20,663 nucleotides of DNA from CAVDRM01 sp963626285 (lineage in GTDB: Bacteria; Bacillota; Clostridia; Christensenellales; Aristaeellaceae). A program made the translations under genes and the position numbers. The DNA lies in the NCBI GenBank assembly GCA_963626285.1, contig CAVFWQ010000026.1, positions 1 to 20,663 on the forward strand. The letters run 5' to 3'. Shown here piece after piece: positions 1-7,525 of the stretch (position 1 is its first letter; each line of letters starts with the position of its first letter). Under the pieces are notes generated by a model that worked only from the letters and a program-made list of their open reading frames with translations, was not told where the DNA came from and did no database searches.

Positions 1-13
1 AAGGTCAGGTCGT

Positions 14-28
14 ATTTGCTTCGCAAAT
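14..28. repeat. Short perfect hairpin at the left edge
   Basis: ATTTGC at 14-19 and GCAAAT at 23-28 are perfect inverted arms around TTC. No U-tract follows on either strand, so it is not a convincing terminator. It may be the end of an element extending beyond the window. Function is unknown. Confidence 0.35.
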
Positions 29-119
29 CTCCACCTTTCCCTTGACTGCTCTCTCCGGGCTTGGTGTAACCTATGCTTGACACTCCTACAGCATATTCAG
101 TGACACTGTAAAAAGACCC

Positions 120-148
120 TTAACAAAATCATTCAGATATGCTATACT
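120..148 (+). promoter_or_regulatory. Probable sigma-A promoter of murA
   Basis: A TTAACA -35 box (120-125) and a TATACT -10 box (143-148) are separated by exactly 17 bp. They precede the murA start by about 45 nt. This implies a short leader of roughly 35-40 nt ending in the AGGGGAGG ribosome site at 179-186. It is called from box matches only. Confidence 0.6.
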
Positions 149-192
149 ATACAATGTTATGCTGTGATTAGTCCGCGCAGGGGAGGAAATGC

Positions 193-1455
193 ATGGATTC
201 GTACAAGCTGCTGATTACGGGTGGAGCGCCGCTGACGGGTGAAACCTATGTATCGGGCGGGAAAAACACCTCTGTCGCCGTGCTGCCGGCCGTGCTTCTG
301 TGCGATGAGCCGTGTGTGGTGGACAATCTGCCGGACATCGAGGATGTCCATGTGCTGGTGGACATTCTGACGTACTTGGGCGCAAAGGTCGATTATGAAA
401 AGGCGCTCAAGCGCATGACCATTGACCCCCGTTCCGTGACGGCAAACCGCGTGCCGTACCGTTATACGCAGAGGATGCGCGCCAGCTATTATCTGTTGGG
501 CGCCTTGCTGGGGCGCTGCGGGGAGGCGGAGGTCGGCTATCCCGGAGGCTGCGCCATCGGCAACCGGCCCTTTGACCAGCACATCAAGGGCTTTGAGGCG
601 TTGGGCGTTGAGGTGAGCGACCAGGCAGCGATGATAAAGGCGCACGGGACGTTGACCGGCTCTGCGTTTTATTTTGACCGCATCACCGTCGGCGGCACCA
701 TTAATGTTATGCTCGCCGCGGCCAAGGCCGCCGGCTCGACCATCCTGTATAACGCGGCCAAAGAGCCGCACGTTGTGGACTTGGCGAACTTCTTAAATTC
801 AATGGGCGCGTCCGTCAAGGGCGCGGGAACGGACACCATCCGCATTCGCGGCGTGCAGCACCTTCATGCCAGTCAGTATACCGTGATTCCCGACCAGATA
901 GAAACCGGCACGCTGATGATTGCCGCCGCCGCTACCCGCGGGGATGTGACCATTCACGGTTGCATTCCGACGCATATGGAGGCGCTGACCGCCAAGCTGC
1001 TGGAGATGGGCGTGAGCGTGACCGATATGGATGATGCCATTCGGGTGCGTCCCGTGCGGGCGCATCGCGCCGTGAACATCAAGACGCAGGAATACCCCGG
1101 CTTTCCGACCGATTTACAGCAGCCGATGAGCGCCCTTTTGTGTAAGGCCAACGGCGACAGCGTGATCGTGGAAACCATTTTTGAATCCCGCTTCAAGCAC
1201 CTGAACGAAATGCGGCGCATGGGGGCTCACGTCCGCATTGTGGATCAGACGGCGATTATTGAGGGCGTGACGGAACTGTACGGTGCGCCTGTTACGGCAA
1301 CAGATCTGCGCGCAGGCGCGGCGCTGGTGGTGGCCGGTCTGATGGCCAAGGGCGTGACGGAGATTTACGAGCCGGAATACATCGCACGCGGCTATGAGCA
1401 TATCGAGGAAAAGCTGCGTTCCTTGGGCGCGGATATCCGCCGCGAATCGCTTTGA
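193..1455 (+). CDS. murA: UDP-N-acetylglucosamine 1-carboxyvinyltransferase (MurA)
   Basis: This enzyme transfers enolpyruvate from phosphoenolpyruvate to UDP-GlcNAc, the first committed step of peptidoglycan synthesis, in the cytoplasm. The 420-residue length is normal for the family. Visible family features are the N-terminal K24-N25 pair in SGGKNTS, the mobile loop GGCAIGNRP with catalytic Cys120 (Cys, so the fosfomycin-sensitive form), the FPTD segment with Asp307 corresponding to the general base, and a C-terminal ARGYEHIEEKLRSLGA block with Arg399. An AGGGGAGG site lies 6 nt before the ATG. A J-domain gene follows after 27 nt, probably in the same transcript. Many Firmicutes carry two murA copies; whether this is the main one or the second cannot be told here. 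Confidence 0.96.
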   Translation: MDSYKLLITGGAPLTGETYVSGGKNTSVAVLPAVLLCDEPCVVDNLPDIEDVHVLVDILTYLGAKVDYEKALKRMTIDPRSVTANRVPYRYTQRMRASYYLLGALLGRCGEAEVGYPGGCAIGNRPFDQHIKGFEALGVEVSDQAAMIKAHGTLTGSAFYFDRITVGGTINVMLAAAKAAGSTILYNAAKEPHVVDLANFLNSMGASVKGAGTDTIRIRGVQHLHASQYTVIPDQIETGTLMIAAAATRGDVTIHGCIPTHMEALTAKLLEMGVSVTDMDDAIRVRPVRAHRAVNIKTQEYPGFPTDLQQPMSALLCKANGDSVIVETIFESRFKHLNEMRRMGAHVRIVDQTAIIEGVTELYGAPVTATDLRAGAALVVAGLMAKGVTEIYEPEYIARGYEHIEEKLRSLGADIRRESL

Positions 1456-1482
1456 ACCGCATCACCGAAAGGGGATGAATCA

Positions 1483-2010
1483 ATGAATGCTTTTGAGGTG
1501 CTGGGACTGAACGCGGATGCGGACACGGAGGCGGTCAAGCACGCCTACCGCACGCGGGTGAAGCTCTGTCATCCCGATTTATTTGTCGATCAAAAAAAGC
1601 AGGCCGTGGCGCAGGAACAGCTCATTCGGCTCAATCTGGCCTATGAGGAGGCGCTGAAGCTTTCCTCTCAGCGGCAGGTCGGCTTCCATTCCGTCCCAGT
1701 AGCGCAGGCCAAGGCGTTTGCGCTCAAGCTGTTTGAGCAGGGAAATTATCCCTCGGCGCTGCGTCAGCTCGGCCGCGCCGAAACCAAGGACGCCGAATTT
1801 TATTATATCGAGGGGCAGATTCTGTTCGCCCTCAAGGAATATGATGACGCGCATCAGGCGTACCGCGCCGCCGTGCGCATCGAGCCGGATAATTTGACCT
1901 ATCGGCGCGGCGCACTGGACGCTGCGTTGGCCGCCAAGAAGCACCATAAGCCCGTTTATCGTGTGCTGGATTGGGCGGACGGGCTGCTGCATCCGCGCAA
2001 AAAAATGTGA
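1483..2010 (+). CDS. J-domain protein with TPR repeats
   Basis: Residues 1-60 form a J-domain with the diagnostic HPD at 30-32, preceded by the AYRTRVK helix and followed by a helix rich in Ala and Glu. J-domains stimulate the ATPase of DnaK-type Hsp70. Residues about 75-145 look like one or two tetratricopeptide repeats, best seen in the AEFYYIEGQILFALKEY stretch. There is no G/F-rich linker, zinc-finger domain or DnaJ C-terminal substrate domain, so this is a class C-type J-protein rather than DnaJ itself. No membrane segment is apparent. The AAGGGG ribosome site sits 8 nt before the ATG and the gene lies 27 nt after murA. The client is unknown; a link to cell-wall synthesis is only a guess from position. 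Confidence 0.85.
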   Translation: MNAFEVLGLNADADTEAVKHAYRTRVKLCHPDLFVDQKKQAVAQEQLIRLNLAYEEALKLSSQRQVGFHSVPVAQAKAFALKLFEQGNYPSALRQLGRAETKDAEFYYIEGQILFALKEYDDAHQAYRAAVRIEPDNLTYRRGALDAALAAKKHHKPVYRVLDWADGLLHPRKKM

Positions 2011-2021
2011 TATAAGATGGA

Positions 2022-2055
2022 AAAAGCCGCCATGCACAGACGCATCGCGGCTTTT
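2022..2055. terminator. Bidirectional terminator between J-protein and radical SAM genes
   Basis: AAAAGCCGC (2022-2030) pairs with GCGGCTTTT (2047-2055). An inner ATGC/GCAT stem continues past one C-C mismatch. T-runs follow the stem on both strands, so it can end transcription of the converging genes on either side. It lies 11 nt past the J-protein stop and 13 nt past the radical SAM stop. Confidence 0.85.
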
Positions 2056-2068
2056 GCAATAAGCAATT

Positions 2069-3193
2069 TTACAGCACGATATCTCCGACCCGATACCCAT
2101 CCGGCAGCGGCTCTTCGGACACGAAGGGCAGGGTCTCATCGCGCAGAGCGGGGAGGAAGAGGGCGTAGGGGAGTGAGGAGAATTCGCGCCCGTAGCCGCT
2201 CGCGCCGAACCAGCCGCCCTCGTGCGCTTTGAGGTTCAGGTCGCGGGCGATTTTGGTTATATTGGAACAGTCATGCACGGCAAGCGGCCAATTTTCCTCG
2301 GAAGCGCGGCGCATGAATCGAAGCGTCAAATCGCGGCTCCAAATGGGGGAAACATAGCCAAGTCTTGTCATATACATCGGTTCGCCCTCGTAATTGCCCG
2401 CGTTGTTTTCGTTGAGATGCAGTTCCGCACAGTTGATAAAATCAAGGCCGGTCGAAAGTATTTTTTCCTTCTTCTTAAAGAACGTTTCGTAGAATTCGGG
2501 CGTCATTGGCGTTTCGATGCCGACCTGCGGGATGAAGCGTTTGGCGGTTTTCATCGCTTCGATGACCCTGTCCGCACAGTCTGTCGCGCCCAAATTAAAT
2601 CTGAGTTCATCCAAACCGGCCTCGCCCAGCGCCCGCAGGTTTTTCTCCGCAGCCAATGTGCCGTTGGTGTACATATGCTGATGCACGCCCGATTGATGGA
2701 AGCGGCTGATGATGCCGTAGTATTTTTCGATTTCCATGAACGGCTCCAAATACACATACGAAACGCCGGTCGGCTTTTTCTGGACGGACAAAAGAAGCGG
2801 GACGTCCTCTTCATAATATTTTGCACCGCCGATTTCCCACAGCCCGTCCCCGATCGGCTCCTGACAATCCAACTCACCGTAGTTATAGCAAAACCGGCAT
2901 TCCAAATTGCAGATGTTCGTCCGCCGAATCGCGCCCAGTCCGGCTCCTAACAGGCAGGACTTGCAGCCACGGGGGAATTTTTCGTCAGGCCCGACATACA
3001 TCGTTCGTCCGGCCAGCGTTTTCAGATTCGGAATCGCTGCGAGCATGCTTTCCCGCCGCTGGGCTACCGCACGCTCAATCTGCGCGATGGCCGCCAGCGC
3101 CAGCTCCTGCTGATGTACGGGCAGCGGCTCGTCCTCCGGCAGCCCCGCAAAAAACTCCATCCACATCAGCGCATCCTTTTTTGAAATCCTCAT
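2069..3193 (-). CDS. Radical SAM protein of unknown substrate
   Basis: The 374-residue protein has the radical SAM signature CNLECRFC (Cys95, Cys99, Cys102) that binds the [4Fe-4S] cluster cleaving S-adenosylmethionine. Core-strand motifs follow, such as HMYTNGTLA and LDELRFNLG. An extra CKSC pair (Cys77/Cys80) in FPRGCKSCLLG lies 15 residues before the signature, and other cysteines occur at 110 and in a late HDCSN motif. This layout resembles uncharacterised radical SAM proteins related to pyruvate formate-lyase activases (COG2108-like); that assignment is from memory of the family pattern. The gene has its own strong promoter, an AAGGAG site 8 nt before the ATG, and stands alone, so context gives no substrate. 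No peptide-precursor gene is visible beside it. Confidence 0.88.
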   Translation of the reverse strand: MRISKKDALMWMEFFAGLPEDEPLPVHQQELALAAIAQIERAVAQRRESMLAAIPNLKTLAGRTMYVGPDEKFPRGCKSCLLGAGLGAIRRTNICNLECRFCYNYGELDCQEPIGDGLWEIGGAKYYEEDVPLLLSVQKKPTGVSYVYLEPFMEIEKYYGIISRFHQSGVHQHMYTNGTLAAEKNLRALGEAGLDELRFNLGATDCADRVIEAMKTAKRFIPQVGIETPMTPEFYETFFKKKEKILSTGLDFINCAELHLNENNAGNYEGEPMYMTRLGYVSPIWSRDLTLRFMRRASEENWPLAVHDCSNITKIARDLNLKAHEGGWFGASGYGREFSSLPYALFLPALRDETLPFVSEEPLPDGYRVGDIVL

Positions 3194-3263
3194 GTGCCGC
3201 TCTCCTTAAAAGCCGACAGGCTCTTTGTTTTTATAGGAAGATTCCGCTGTTTCACGGGATTTT

Positions 3264-3292
3264 ATCATATCGGGCAGAATGAAATTTGTCAA
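3264..3292 (-). promoter_or_regulatory. Sigma-A promoter of the radical SAM gene
   Basis: On the minus strand, TTGACA (3287-3292) and TATGAT (3264-3269) are spaced by exactly 17 bp. The leader to the ATG is about 65 nt. It contains a small hairpin (AGCC-TGTC-GGCT near 3207-3225) just before the ribosome site. The near-consensus boxes suggest substantial constitutive expression. Confidence 0.75.
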
Positions 3293-3583
3293 GACTGCGA
3301 CGTTTTGAAATGATCTTTTACAACTTTTTGCGTTAAGAAACTGCTTTTCCTTTTTGTGCAGTTTATGAGAATGAACTGCTGATATGCGTTCGTTTGATTG
3401 TCAAACACGGTTGCACAATTGCCAATGAGTACAACTATCGTACAAAGTATTGTGCTAATATTTGTGAGGTTTTGAGACTGGTATTTCAGGGGGAAAAACC
3501 GTATAATAAAAGCATCCAAGGCGGGAGCGCAGCGCCTTATTCGCCGTTTTAGCGCTCGATTTTTTACAAGGAGGACATGATTT
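3293..3583. promoter_or_regulatory. Regulatory gap with inverted repeats upstream of the ABC ATPase
   Basis: No gene is credible in this AT-richer stretch. A TATAAT -10 box at 3502-3507 is the best promoter candidate for the downstream ATPase, but no good -35 lies 16-18 bp before it. Upstream are GTTTGA-TTG-TCAAAC (3392-3406, perfect) and GCACAAT/ATTGTGC (3413-3419 with 3449-3455), which could be regulator sites. The presumed leader carries AAGGCG/CGCCTT (3518-3523 with 3533-3538). The weak -35 plus the dyads would suit an activated or repressed promoter, which is inference. Confidence 0.5.
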
Positions 3584-4705
3584 ATGTCAAGCGTATCTTT
3601 ACAGCACATCTATAAGGTTTATGCGGGCGGCGTGACAGCAGTCAGCGATTTCACGCTGGATATCGAAGACAAGGAATTTATCGTTCTGGTCGGTCCTTCC
3701 GGCTGCGGCAAATCCACCACCCTGCGCATGGTCGCCGGTCTGGAAGAAATTTCTGACGGCGAGCTGTACATCGGCGATAAGCTGGTCAACGATGTCGCCC
3801 CCAAGGATCGTGACATCGCGATGGTGTTCCAGAACTACGCCCTGTATCCGCATATGACGGTTTACGACAACATGGCCTTCGGCCTGAAGCTGCGCAAGAC
3901 CCCCAAGGATGAGATCAAGCGCCGCGTGGAAGAAGCTGCCCGCATCCTGGATATCGGCTACCTGCTCAATCGTAAGCCCAAGGCTCTGTCCGGCGGCCAG
4001 CGCCAGCGCGTTGCTCTGGGTCGTGCGATCGTCCGTGAGCCGAAGGTCTTCCTGATGGACGAACCGCTGTCCAACCTGGATGCGAAGCTGCGCGTTGCGA
4101 TGCGCACCGAAATCACCAAGCTGCATCAGCGCCTGCAGACCACCTTCATCTATGTTACCCATGACCAGACTGAGGCCATGACCATGGGCTCCCGCATCGT
4201 CATCATGAAGGATGGCTTCATCCAGCAGGTCGATACCCCGCAGAACAACTATGACTATCCCGCCAACAAGTTCGTGGCCGGCTTCATCGGCAGCCCGCAG
4301 ATGAACTTCTTCGATGCCAAGCTGGAAAAGGAAAACGGCAAGGTCGTTGCGAAGTTCGGCGATTCCACCATCGTTGTGCCGCCCGAAAAGATTGCAAAGC
4401 TCAAGGACGAGAGCTATATCGGCAAGGAAGTCACTTTGGGCATCCGTCCCGAAGACATTGACGACGCTCCCGAATTCGTGGCCGCGCATCCCGAAGCCGT
4501 CATGAACGTCCACGTTGAAGTGACCGAGCTGATGGGCGCTGAGACCTACCTGTACTTCAGCACCTCCGGCAAGGAAGAAAGCGTCATCGCCCGCGTTGAC
4601 CCGCGCACCAAGACCAAGACCGGCGATGATACCAAGGTCGCGATGGACACCCAGCGCCTGCACTTCTTCGATAAGGAAACCGAGGAGACCATACTCAATC
4701 GCTGA
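3584..4705 (+). CDS. Sugar ABC transporter ATP-binding protein, MsmK/UgpC type
   Basis: The 373-residue ATPase powers import by binding-protein-dependent sugar or glycerol-3-phosphate transporters at the inner face of the membrane. All ABC motifs are intact: Walker A GPSGCGKST (37-45), Q-loop Gln83, signature LSGGQ (135-139), Walker B VFLMDE (155-160) and H-loop His193. The C-terminal 130 residues are the OB/TOBE regulatory domain typical of the MalK/UgpC/MsmK group. No permease or binding-protein gene lies nearby. In Firmicutes such stand-alone ATPases often serve several sugar transporters (MsmK-like), and that is the likely role. Codon choice is strongly skewed to C-ending and major codons compared with neighbouring genes, suggesting high expression. 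An AAGGAGG site precedes the ATG. The exact orthologue (msmK, ugpC or malK) cannot be decided. Confidence 0.94.
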   Translation: MSSVSLQHIYKVYAGGVTAVSDFTLDIEDKEFIVLVGPSGCGKSTTLRMVAGLEEISDGELYIGDKLVNDVAPKDRDIAMVFQNYALYPHMTVYDNMAFGLKLRKTPKDEIKRRVEEAARILDIGYLLNRKPKALSGGQRQRVALGRAIVREPKVFLMDEPLSNLDAKLRVAMRTEITKLHQRLQTTFIYVTHDQTEAMTMGSRIVIMKDGFIQQVDTPQNNYDYPANKFVAGFIGSPQMNFFDAKLEKENGKVVAKFGDSTIVVPPEKIAKLKDESYIGKEVTLGIRPEDIDDAPEFVAAHPEAVMNVHVEVTELMGAETYLYFSTSGKEESVIARVDPRTKTKTGDDTKVAMDTQRLHFFDKETEETILNR

Positions 4706-4725
4706 TGATTGTATCGGCCATATTA

Positions 4726-4754
4726 CCCGCCTGACGAACGTCAGGCGGGTTTTT
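4726..4754 (+). terminator. Intrinsic terminator of the ABC ATPase gene
   Basis: CCCGCCTGAC (4726-4735) pairs perfectly with GTCAGGCGGG (4740-4749) around a 4-nt loop and is followed by TTTTT. It lies 21 nt past the stop codon. Confidence 0.95.
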
Positions 4755-4773
4755 GATATGCGGCAGGGCAACC

Positions 4774-4811
4774 AAAAAAACGGCTTTGGCGATTGTGCCA
4801 AGGCCGTTTTT
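4774..4811. terminator. Second hairpin, likely terminator of the leftward ROK gene
   Basis: CGGCTTTGGC (4781-4790) pairs with GCCAAGGCCG (4797-4806), with one G-U or A-C position. Seven A residues lie on the left and five T residues on the right. Read leftward, it ends in a run of seven U and lies 18 nt past the stop of the ROK-family gene. Read rightward, it backs up the preceding terminator. Confidence 0.8.
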
Positions 4812-4828
4812 GACAGAGCGGTGCTGAA

Positions 4829-6208
4829 TCATTGAATCATGGGCAGAGAAGCGGCCGCAACGGACTGACCGACGCGGCGGCTCTTTTCGTCCGGAATGTG
4901 CAGGGTGATTTTCTCGGACAGCTCCGGAAATTCGACGTCCAGCACCTCCTGCGCCTTTTTAAGCAAGAGAGCGCCGCCCTCGCCGCTGGTCACGCGCCCC
5001 ATGATAAGGACATGGTCAATGTCATAGAAGGAGGTATAATAGGCGATGGCATAGCCGAAATACACGCCGATGGTTTCATAGATCTTTGCGGCTTCGGCGT
5101 TTCCGGAGAGCATTTCCTTCTGGATGACCTTGAGCTTTTCGGCTGGGGTCAAGTCCGCGGAAAGCTCGATGCCCGCAGCGGGGGCTAACTTGATTGCACC
5201 GTCCTGGGAGAAATACTTGACGCCGCAGCCGTAGTCGCCCGACCATTCATCGACCATCGCATGTTCACAGGCATCGACAGGGGCGAACGCCAGCTCGTTG
5301 AGCCAGCCCAAAATGTTCATCTCCTTGTCCACATAGCCGCCGGCCTCGCTCGTGCCCATCGCAATGCCCAGCACATTGCCGCAGCCCAAATCCATCGCGC
5401 CGGCCAGCGCGGTCACGTCGCCGTCATTGGCGACCTCCAGCGGCACATTGCCGATTTCCTTCGCCACGTCGATGTACATCGTCTTGACGCGCTTTTCAAA
5501 CGCTTCCGGCGGAACTTTCAGGAACAGGGAGGCGACCATGATTTTGTTGTCAATGTACACGCCCGCGCTGGACACGCCGATGGCGTCCACCCGCGGCATA
5601 TGCGCGGCGGCGGACTTCATGGCGCTCAGAATGCCCTGATAGTGATATTCGGGGTCGGGATTGACTTTGGGCAGCCACACGACTTCTTCGGAATATACGG
5701 CCTCGCCGTTGACCACGGCGGACACCTTGCGATCCGAGCCGCCAGCGTCAAACCCGACGCGGCAGCCGTCCAGATGCCGTCCGACGGCGCTGGCGGCGTT
5801 CTTGGCCTTCGGCATATCGGCGATGTCCTCAACGTACAGCACTTCAAAGGGCTTTTCGTACACACGCGCCATAAAGTCCTCGTCAAACGCCCGTGCGCCG
5901 CCCGCCTGATATGCGCTCTTCAGGCAGTCATAGAGGGTCTTGCAGCCGCTCACATAAATTTTATAGCCGCCGCTGACCCACAGCGCTGTCTTGGCGACGC
6001 GCTCCATCAGCTTGACCGTGCGGGCATCGTCCGTGCCGAGCGGAAGAATGGGGAAATCCCTGCGGTACACATAGCCCTGATTGCGCTCAATGGCAATGGC
6101 GAGCATCTGAGAAGAGCCGGAAGCCCGCACATCCTTTTCATATTCGCGGAGCACAACGGACAGGGGCTGAAACTGCGGATCCAGCGGAGCCTGAACCTTT
6201 AACTGCAT
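4829..6208 (-). CDS. Large ROK-family (sugar kinase fold) protein
   Basis: The 459-residue protein has an ASKHA/ROK-type nucleotide-binding core. Visible are the phosphate-1 motif GFDAGGSDRK (152-161), the GVSSAGVYID strand, ANDGDVTAL with catalytic-position Asp262, and a GTSEAGGYV loop (285-293). It differs from typical 300-residue ROK kinases in having about 150 extra N-terminal residues with no DNA-binding helix-turn-helix. The usual HxxxCxCGxxGCxE zinc motif is also missing; only a DYGCG remnant is present. An upstream in-frame ATG at 6253 is rejected: GGAGG lies 8 nt before the ATG at 6208, and the predicted transcription start is near 6252. Sugar phosphorylation is the family default; the substrate is unknown and a non-kinase role is possible. 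Confidence 0.82.
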   Translation of the reverse strand: MQLKVQAPLDPQFQPLSVVLREYEKDVRASGSSQMLAIAIERNQGYVYRRDFPILPLGTDDARTVKLMERVAKTALWVSGGYKIYVSGCKTLYDCLKSAYQAGGARAFDEDFMARVYEKPFEVLYVEDIADMPKAKNAASAVGRHLDGCRVGFDAGGSDRKVSAVVNGEAVYSEEVVWLPKVNPDPEYHYQGILSAMKSAAAHMPRVDAIGVSSAGVYIDNKIMVASLFLKVPPEAFEKRVKTMYIDVAKEIGNVPLEVANDGDVTALAGAMDLGCGNVLGIAMGTSEAGGYVDKEMNILGWLNELAFAPVDACEHAMVDEWSGDYGCGVKYFSQDGAIKLAPAAGIELSADLTPAEKLKVIQKEMLSGNAEAAKIYETIGVYFGYAIAYYTSFYDIDHVLIMGRVTSGEGGALLLKKAQEVLDVEFPELSEKITLHIPDEKSRRVGQSVAAASLPMIQ

Positions 6209-6258
6209 TGCTATATCCTCCTTGCAAAAGCGCTGCTGCGCGTGATTTTTCATCCGCT

Positions 6259-6287
6259 ATTTTACCTTTTTCAAATTTAATCGTCAA
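6259..6287 (-). promoter_or_regulatory. Sigma-A promoter of the ROK-family gene
   Basis: On the minus strand, TTGACG (6282-6287) and TAAAAT (6259-6264) have a 17-bp spacer. Transcription would begin near 6252, which excludes translation from the ATG at 6253 and supports the start at 6208. The promoter sits between the sortase stop and this gene, so the two genes can be expressed separately. Confidence 0.75.
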
Positions 6288-6318
6288 GTCGTTATAACCA
6301 TATAATAATGCGCGTTTT

Positions 6319-7275
6319 TTATGAATCGGGCACGGCGGTCGGCAGCAGGGCGCTGACAGCCTCGCCGTCGCGCACTCGCCGGAAGACCACCAGGATGCGG
6401 CCGTTGTTGCCGGAAGAACAGGTGGAGAGGGACAGCAGGGCATCGGAGGCGTTGACGTCGATCGTTGATGGATAGACGGAGGCCGCATACAGGCGGGTCA
6501 GGTAGGTCTCAAATGCCTTTTCGGAGAAAAATCGCGGGGTGGAGTAAAAATACAGTGCATCGACGTTTAAGTACGTCTGTCCGCCCGATTCCTGCGCGAC
6601 CTCCAGCGGCAGGACGGCAATCAGCACATAGGTCTCGGTGCGGTAAAGGGTATCCAGCGTGGCGATGGCGTGCTGCGCGGCGAAATCCTCGGAGCTGTAG
6701 TGCGTCAGCATGGCGAACATGCTGCCGTTTTTCATGTTGTGGCCGTGAATCAAAAGATTTTGCGTTTCGGCCTCAAAAGGCGAAAATTCATCTAAAAACA
6801 GCGTTCCGGAGCTGCTCTTTTTGCCGTAAAAATCATGGTCGACGTAGTAGGTATTGTCCTTGTAGACGACCGGCTGGCTCACCACGCCGTCAATCGTCAG
6901 CCAAGCGACCAAATCGTGATTCTGCTGCCACAAGCTGTCTAATTTTTGACGGTGAAGCGGCGTAATGTACTGATAGGCGTCCAAAAGGGTCGGTTTGGCG
7001 GTAGCTTTCGGCGCTTCCTCCGACAGGCTGACCTCCTGCGCGGGCGCGGCGGTTTCCTCCGGCGCTTCCTCATACAGTGCGGCGACCTGTAAACTGACCT
7101 GCCTTGCCTGTACGGACGACACGATATACCCGACCAAGCGTACGGCGCAGTACAGGAACACGGCGACGCCGGCAAGCAGCAAAACAAGCTGTGGCCATCC
7201 GCGTTTCTTGGCCCGCGTCTCGTAGCGATACGCGGTTTTCCGCCTTTTCCTGTGTCCGTTTCTCAAGAAAGCCAT
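6319..7275 (-). CDS. srtB: Class B sortase
   Basis: Sortases are membrane-anchored cysteine transpeptidases that link surface proteins to peptidoglycan or build pili. The 318-residue protein has a basic N-terminus and one membrane helix (about 28-52). A low-complexity Ala/Glu/Pro linker (65-95) precedes the catalytic domain. The triad is visible: His179 in LLIHGHNM, Cys286 in LSLSTC and Arg293 in NGRILVVF. Class B is favoured by the NMKNGSMF sequence after the His and the long His-Cys spacing with an inserted helix. GGGAGG lies 5 nt before the ATG. No protein in the window ends in a sorting signal (LPxTG- or NPxTN-like motif, hydrophobic helix, basic tail), so its substrate must be encoded elsewhere. 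The symbol refers to class, not proven orthology. Confidence 0.9.
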   Translation of the reverse strand: MAFLRNGHRKRRKTAYRYETRAKKRGWPQLVLLLAGVAVFLYCAVRLVGYIVSSVQARQVSLQVAALYEEAPEETAAPAQEVSLSEEAPKATAKPTLLDAYQYITPLHRQKLDSLWQQNHDLVAWLTIDGVVSQPVVYKDNTYYVDHDFYGKKSSSGTLFLDEFSPFEAETQNLLIHGHNMKNGSMFAMLTHYSSEDFAAQHAIATLDTLYRTETYVLIAVLPLEVAQESGGQTYLNVDALYFYSTPRFFSEKAFETYLTRLYAASVYPSTIDVNASDALLSLSTCSSGNNGRILVVFRRVRDGEAVSALLPTAVPDS

Positions 7276-7525
7276 GCGCGCCTCCCAACAATGCCCGCCT
7301 TTGCTGACGCTCGTTTAGTTCGCCCTTGGCAAGCCGTTTTCCTGCAAAGCTGATGATGTAAATTCACCGCAGGATATTTTTTTCTTCGGCAGGAAAAAAG
7401 AAAGCTGGCGTCGAAATGAAATCTTTCCGCCTCAAGGCGGAGTTTTGCCGACATTTTCCCGCCGAAGGCGGCATCGCTTCCGCAATGCCCGGCAGGAGAA
7501 GAAAAAAATCCGGAGATGAGTCCGC
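7276..7525. other. Divergent intergenic region with small hairpins
   Basis: This stretch separates the sortase gene (leftward) from the SNF2 gene (rightward). It holds two compact GC hairpins, CCGCC-TCAA-GGCGG (7427-7440) and CCGCC-GAA-GGCGG (7459-7471). The first is followed by AGTTTT and could be a weak rightward terminator. I find no well-matched promoter for either flanking gene. A copy of TTCGGCAGGAAAA at 7385-7397 recurs after the SNF2 gene. Confidence 0.5.
7385..7397 (+). repeat. 13-bp direct repeat, left copy
   Basis: TTCGGCAGGAAAA here is identical to 10382-10394, so the two copies bracket the SNF2 gene. A looser relative, CCGGCAGGAGAA, occurs near 7489. No transposase or target-site duplication is associated; chance or a genome-wide short repeat is possible. 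Confidence 0.4.

Noticed and set aside
3427..3477. Tiny open frame (16 residues, hydrophobic) in the gap before the ABC ATPase
   Set aside because: No ribosome site precedes it and it lies within the inverted-repeat region; length alone gives no support.
3289..3609. Minus-strand open frame in the gap before the ABC ATPase
   Set aside because: It has no ribosome site, covers promoter-like DNA and overlaps the start of the ATPase gene. The protein shows no family features.
3599..4801. Minus-strand open frame of 400 codons
   Set aside because: It is antisense to the clearly functional ABC ATPase gene and crosses its terminator; no motif or ribosome site supports it.
5261..6202. Plus-strand open frame of 313 codons
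   Set aside because: It is antisense to the ROK-family gene, with no recognisable domain and typical reverse-frame composition.
6209..6253. Upstream ATG for the ROK-family gene
   Set aside because: The predicted transcription start is near 6252 and the good ribosome site serves the ATG at 6208.
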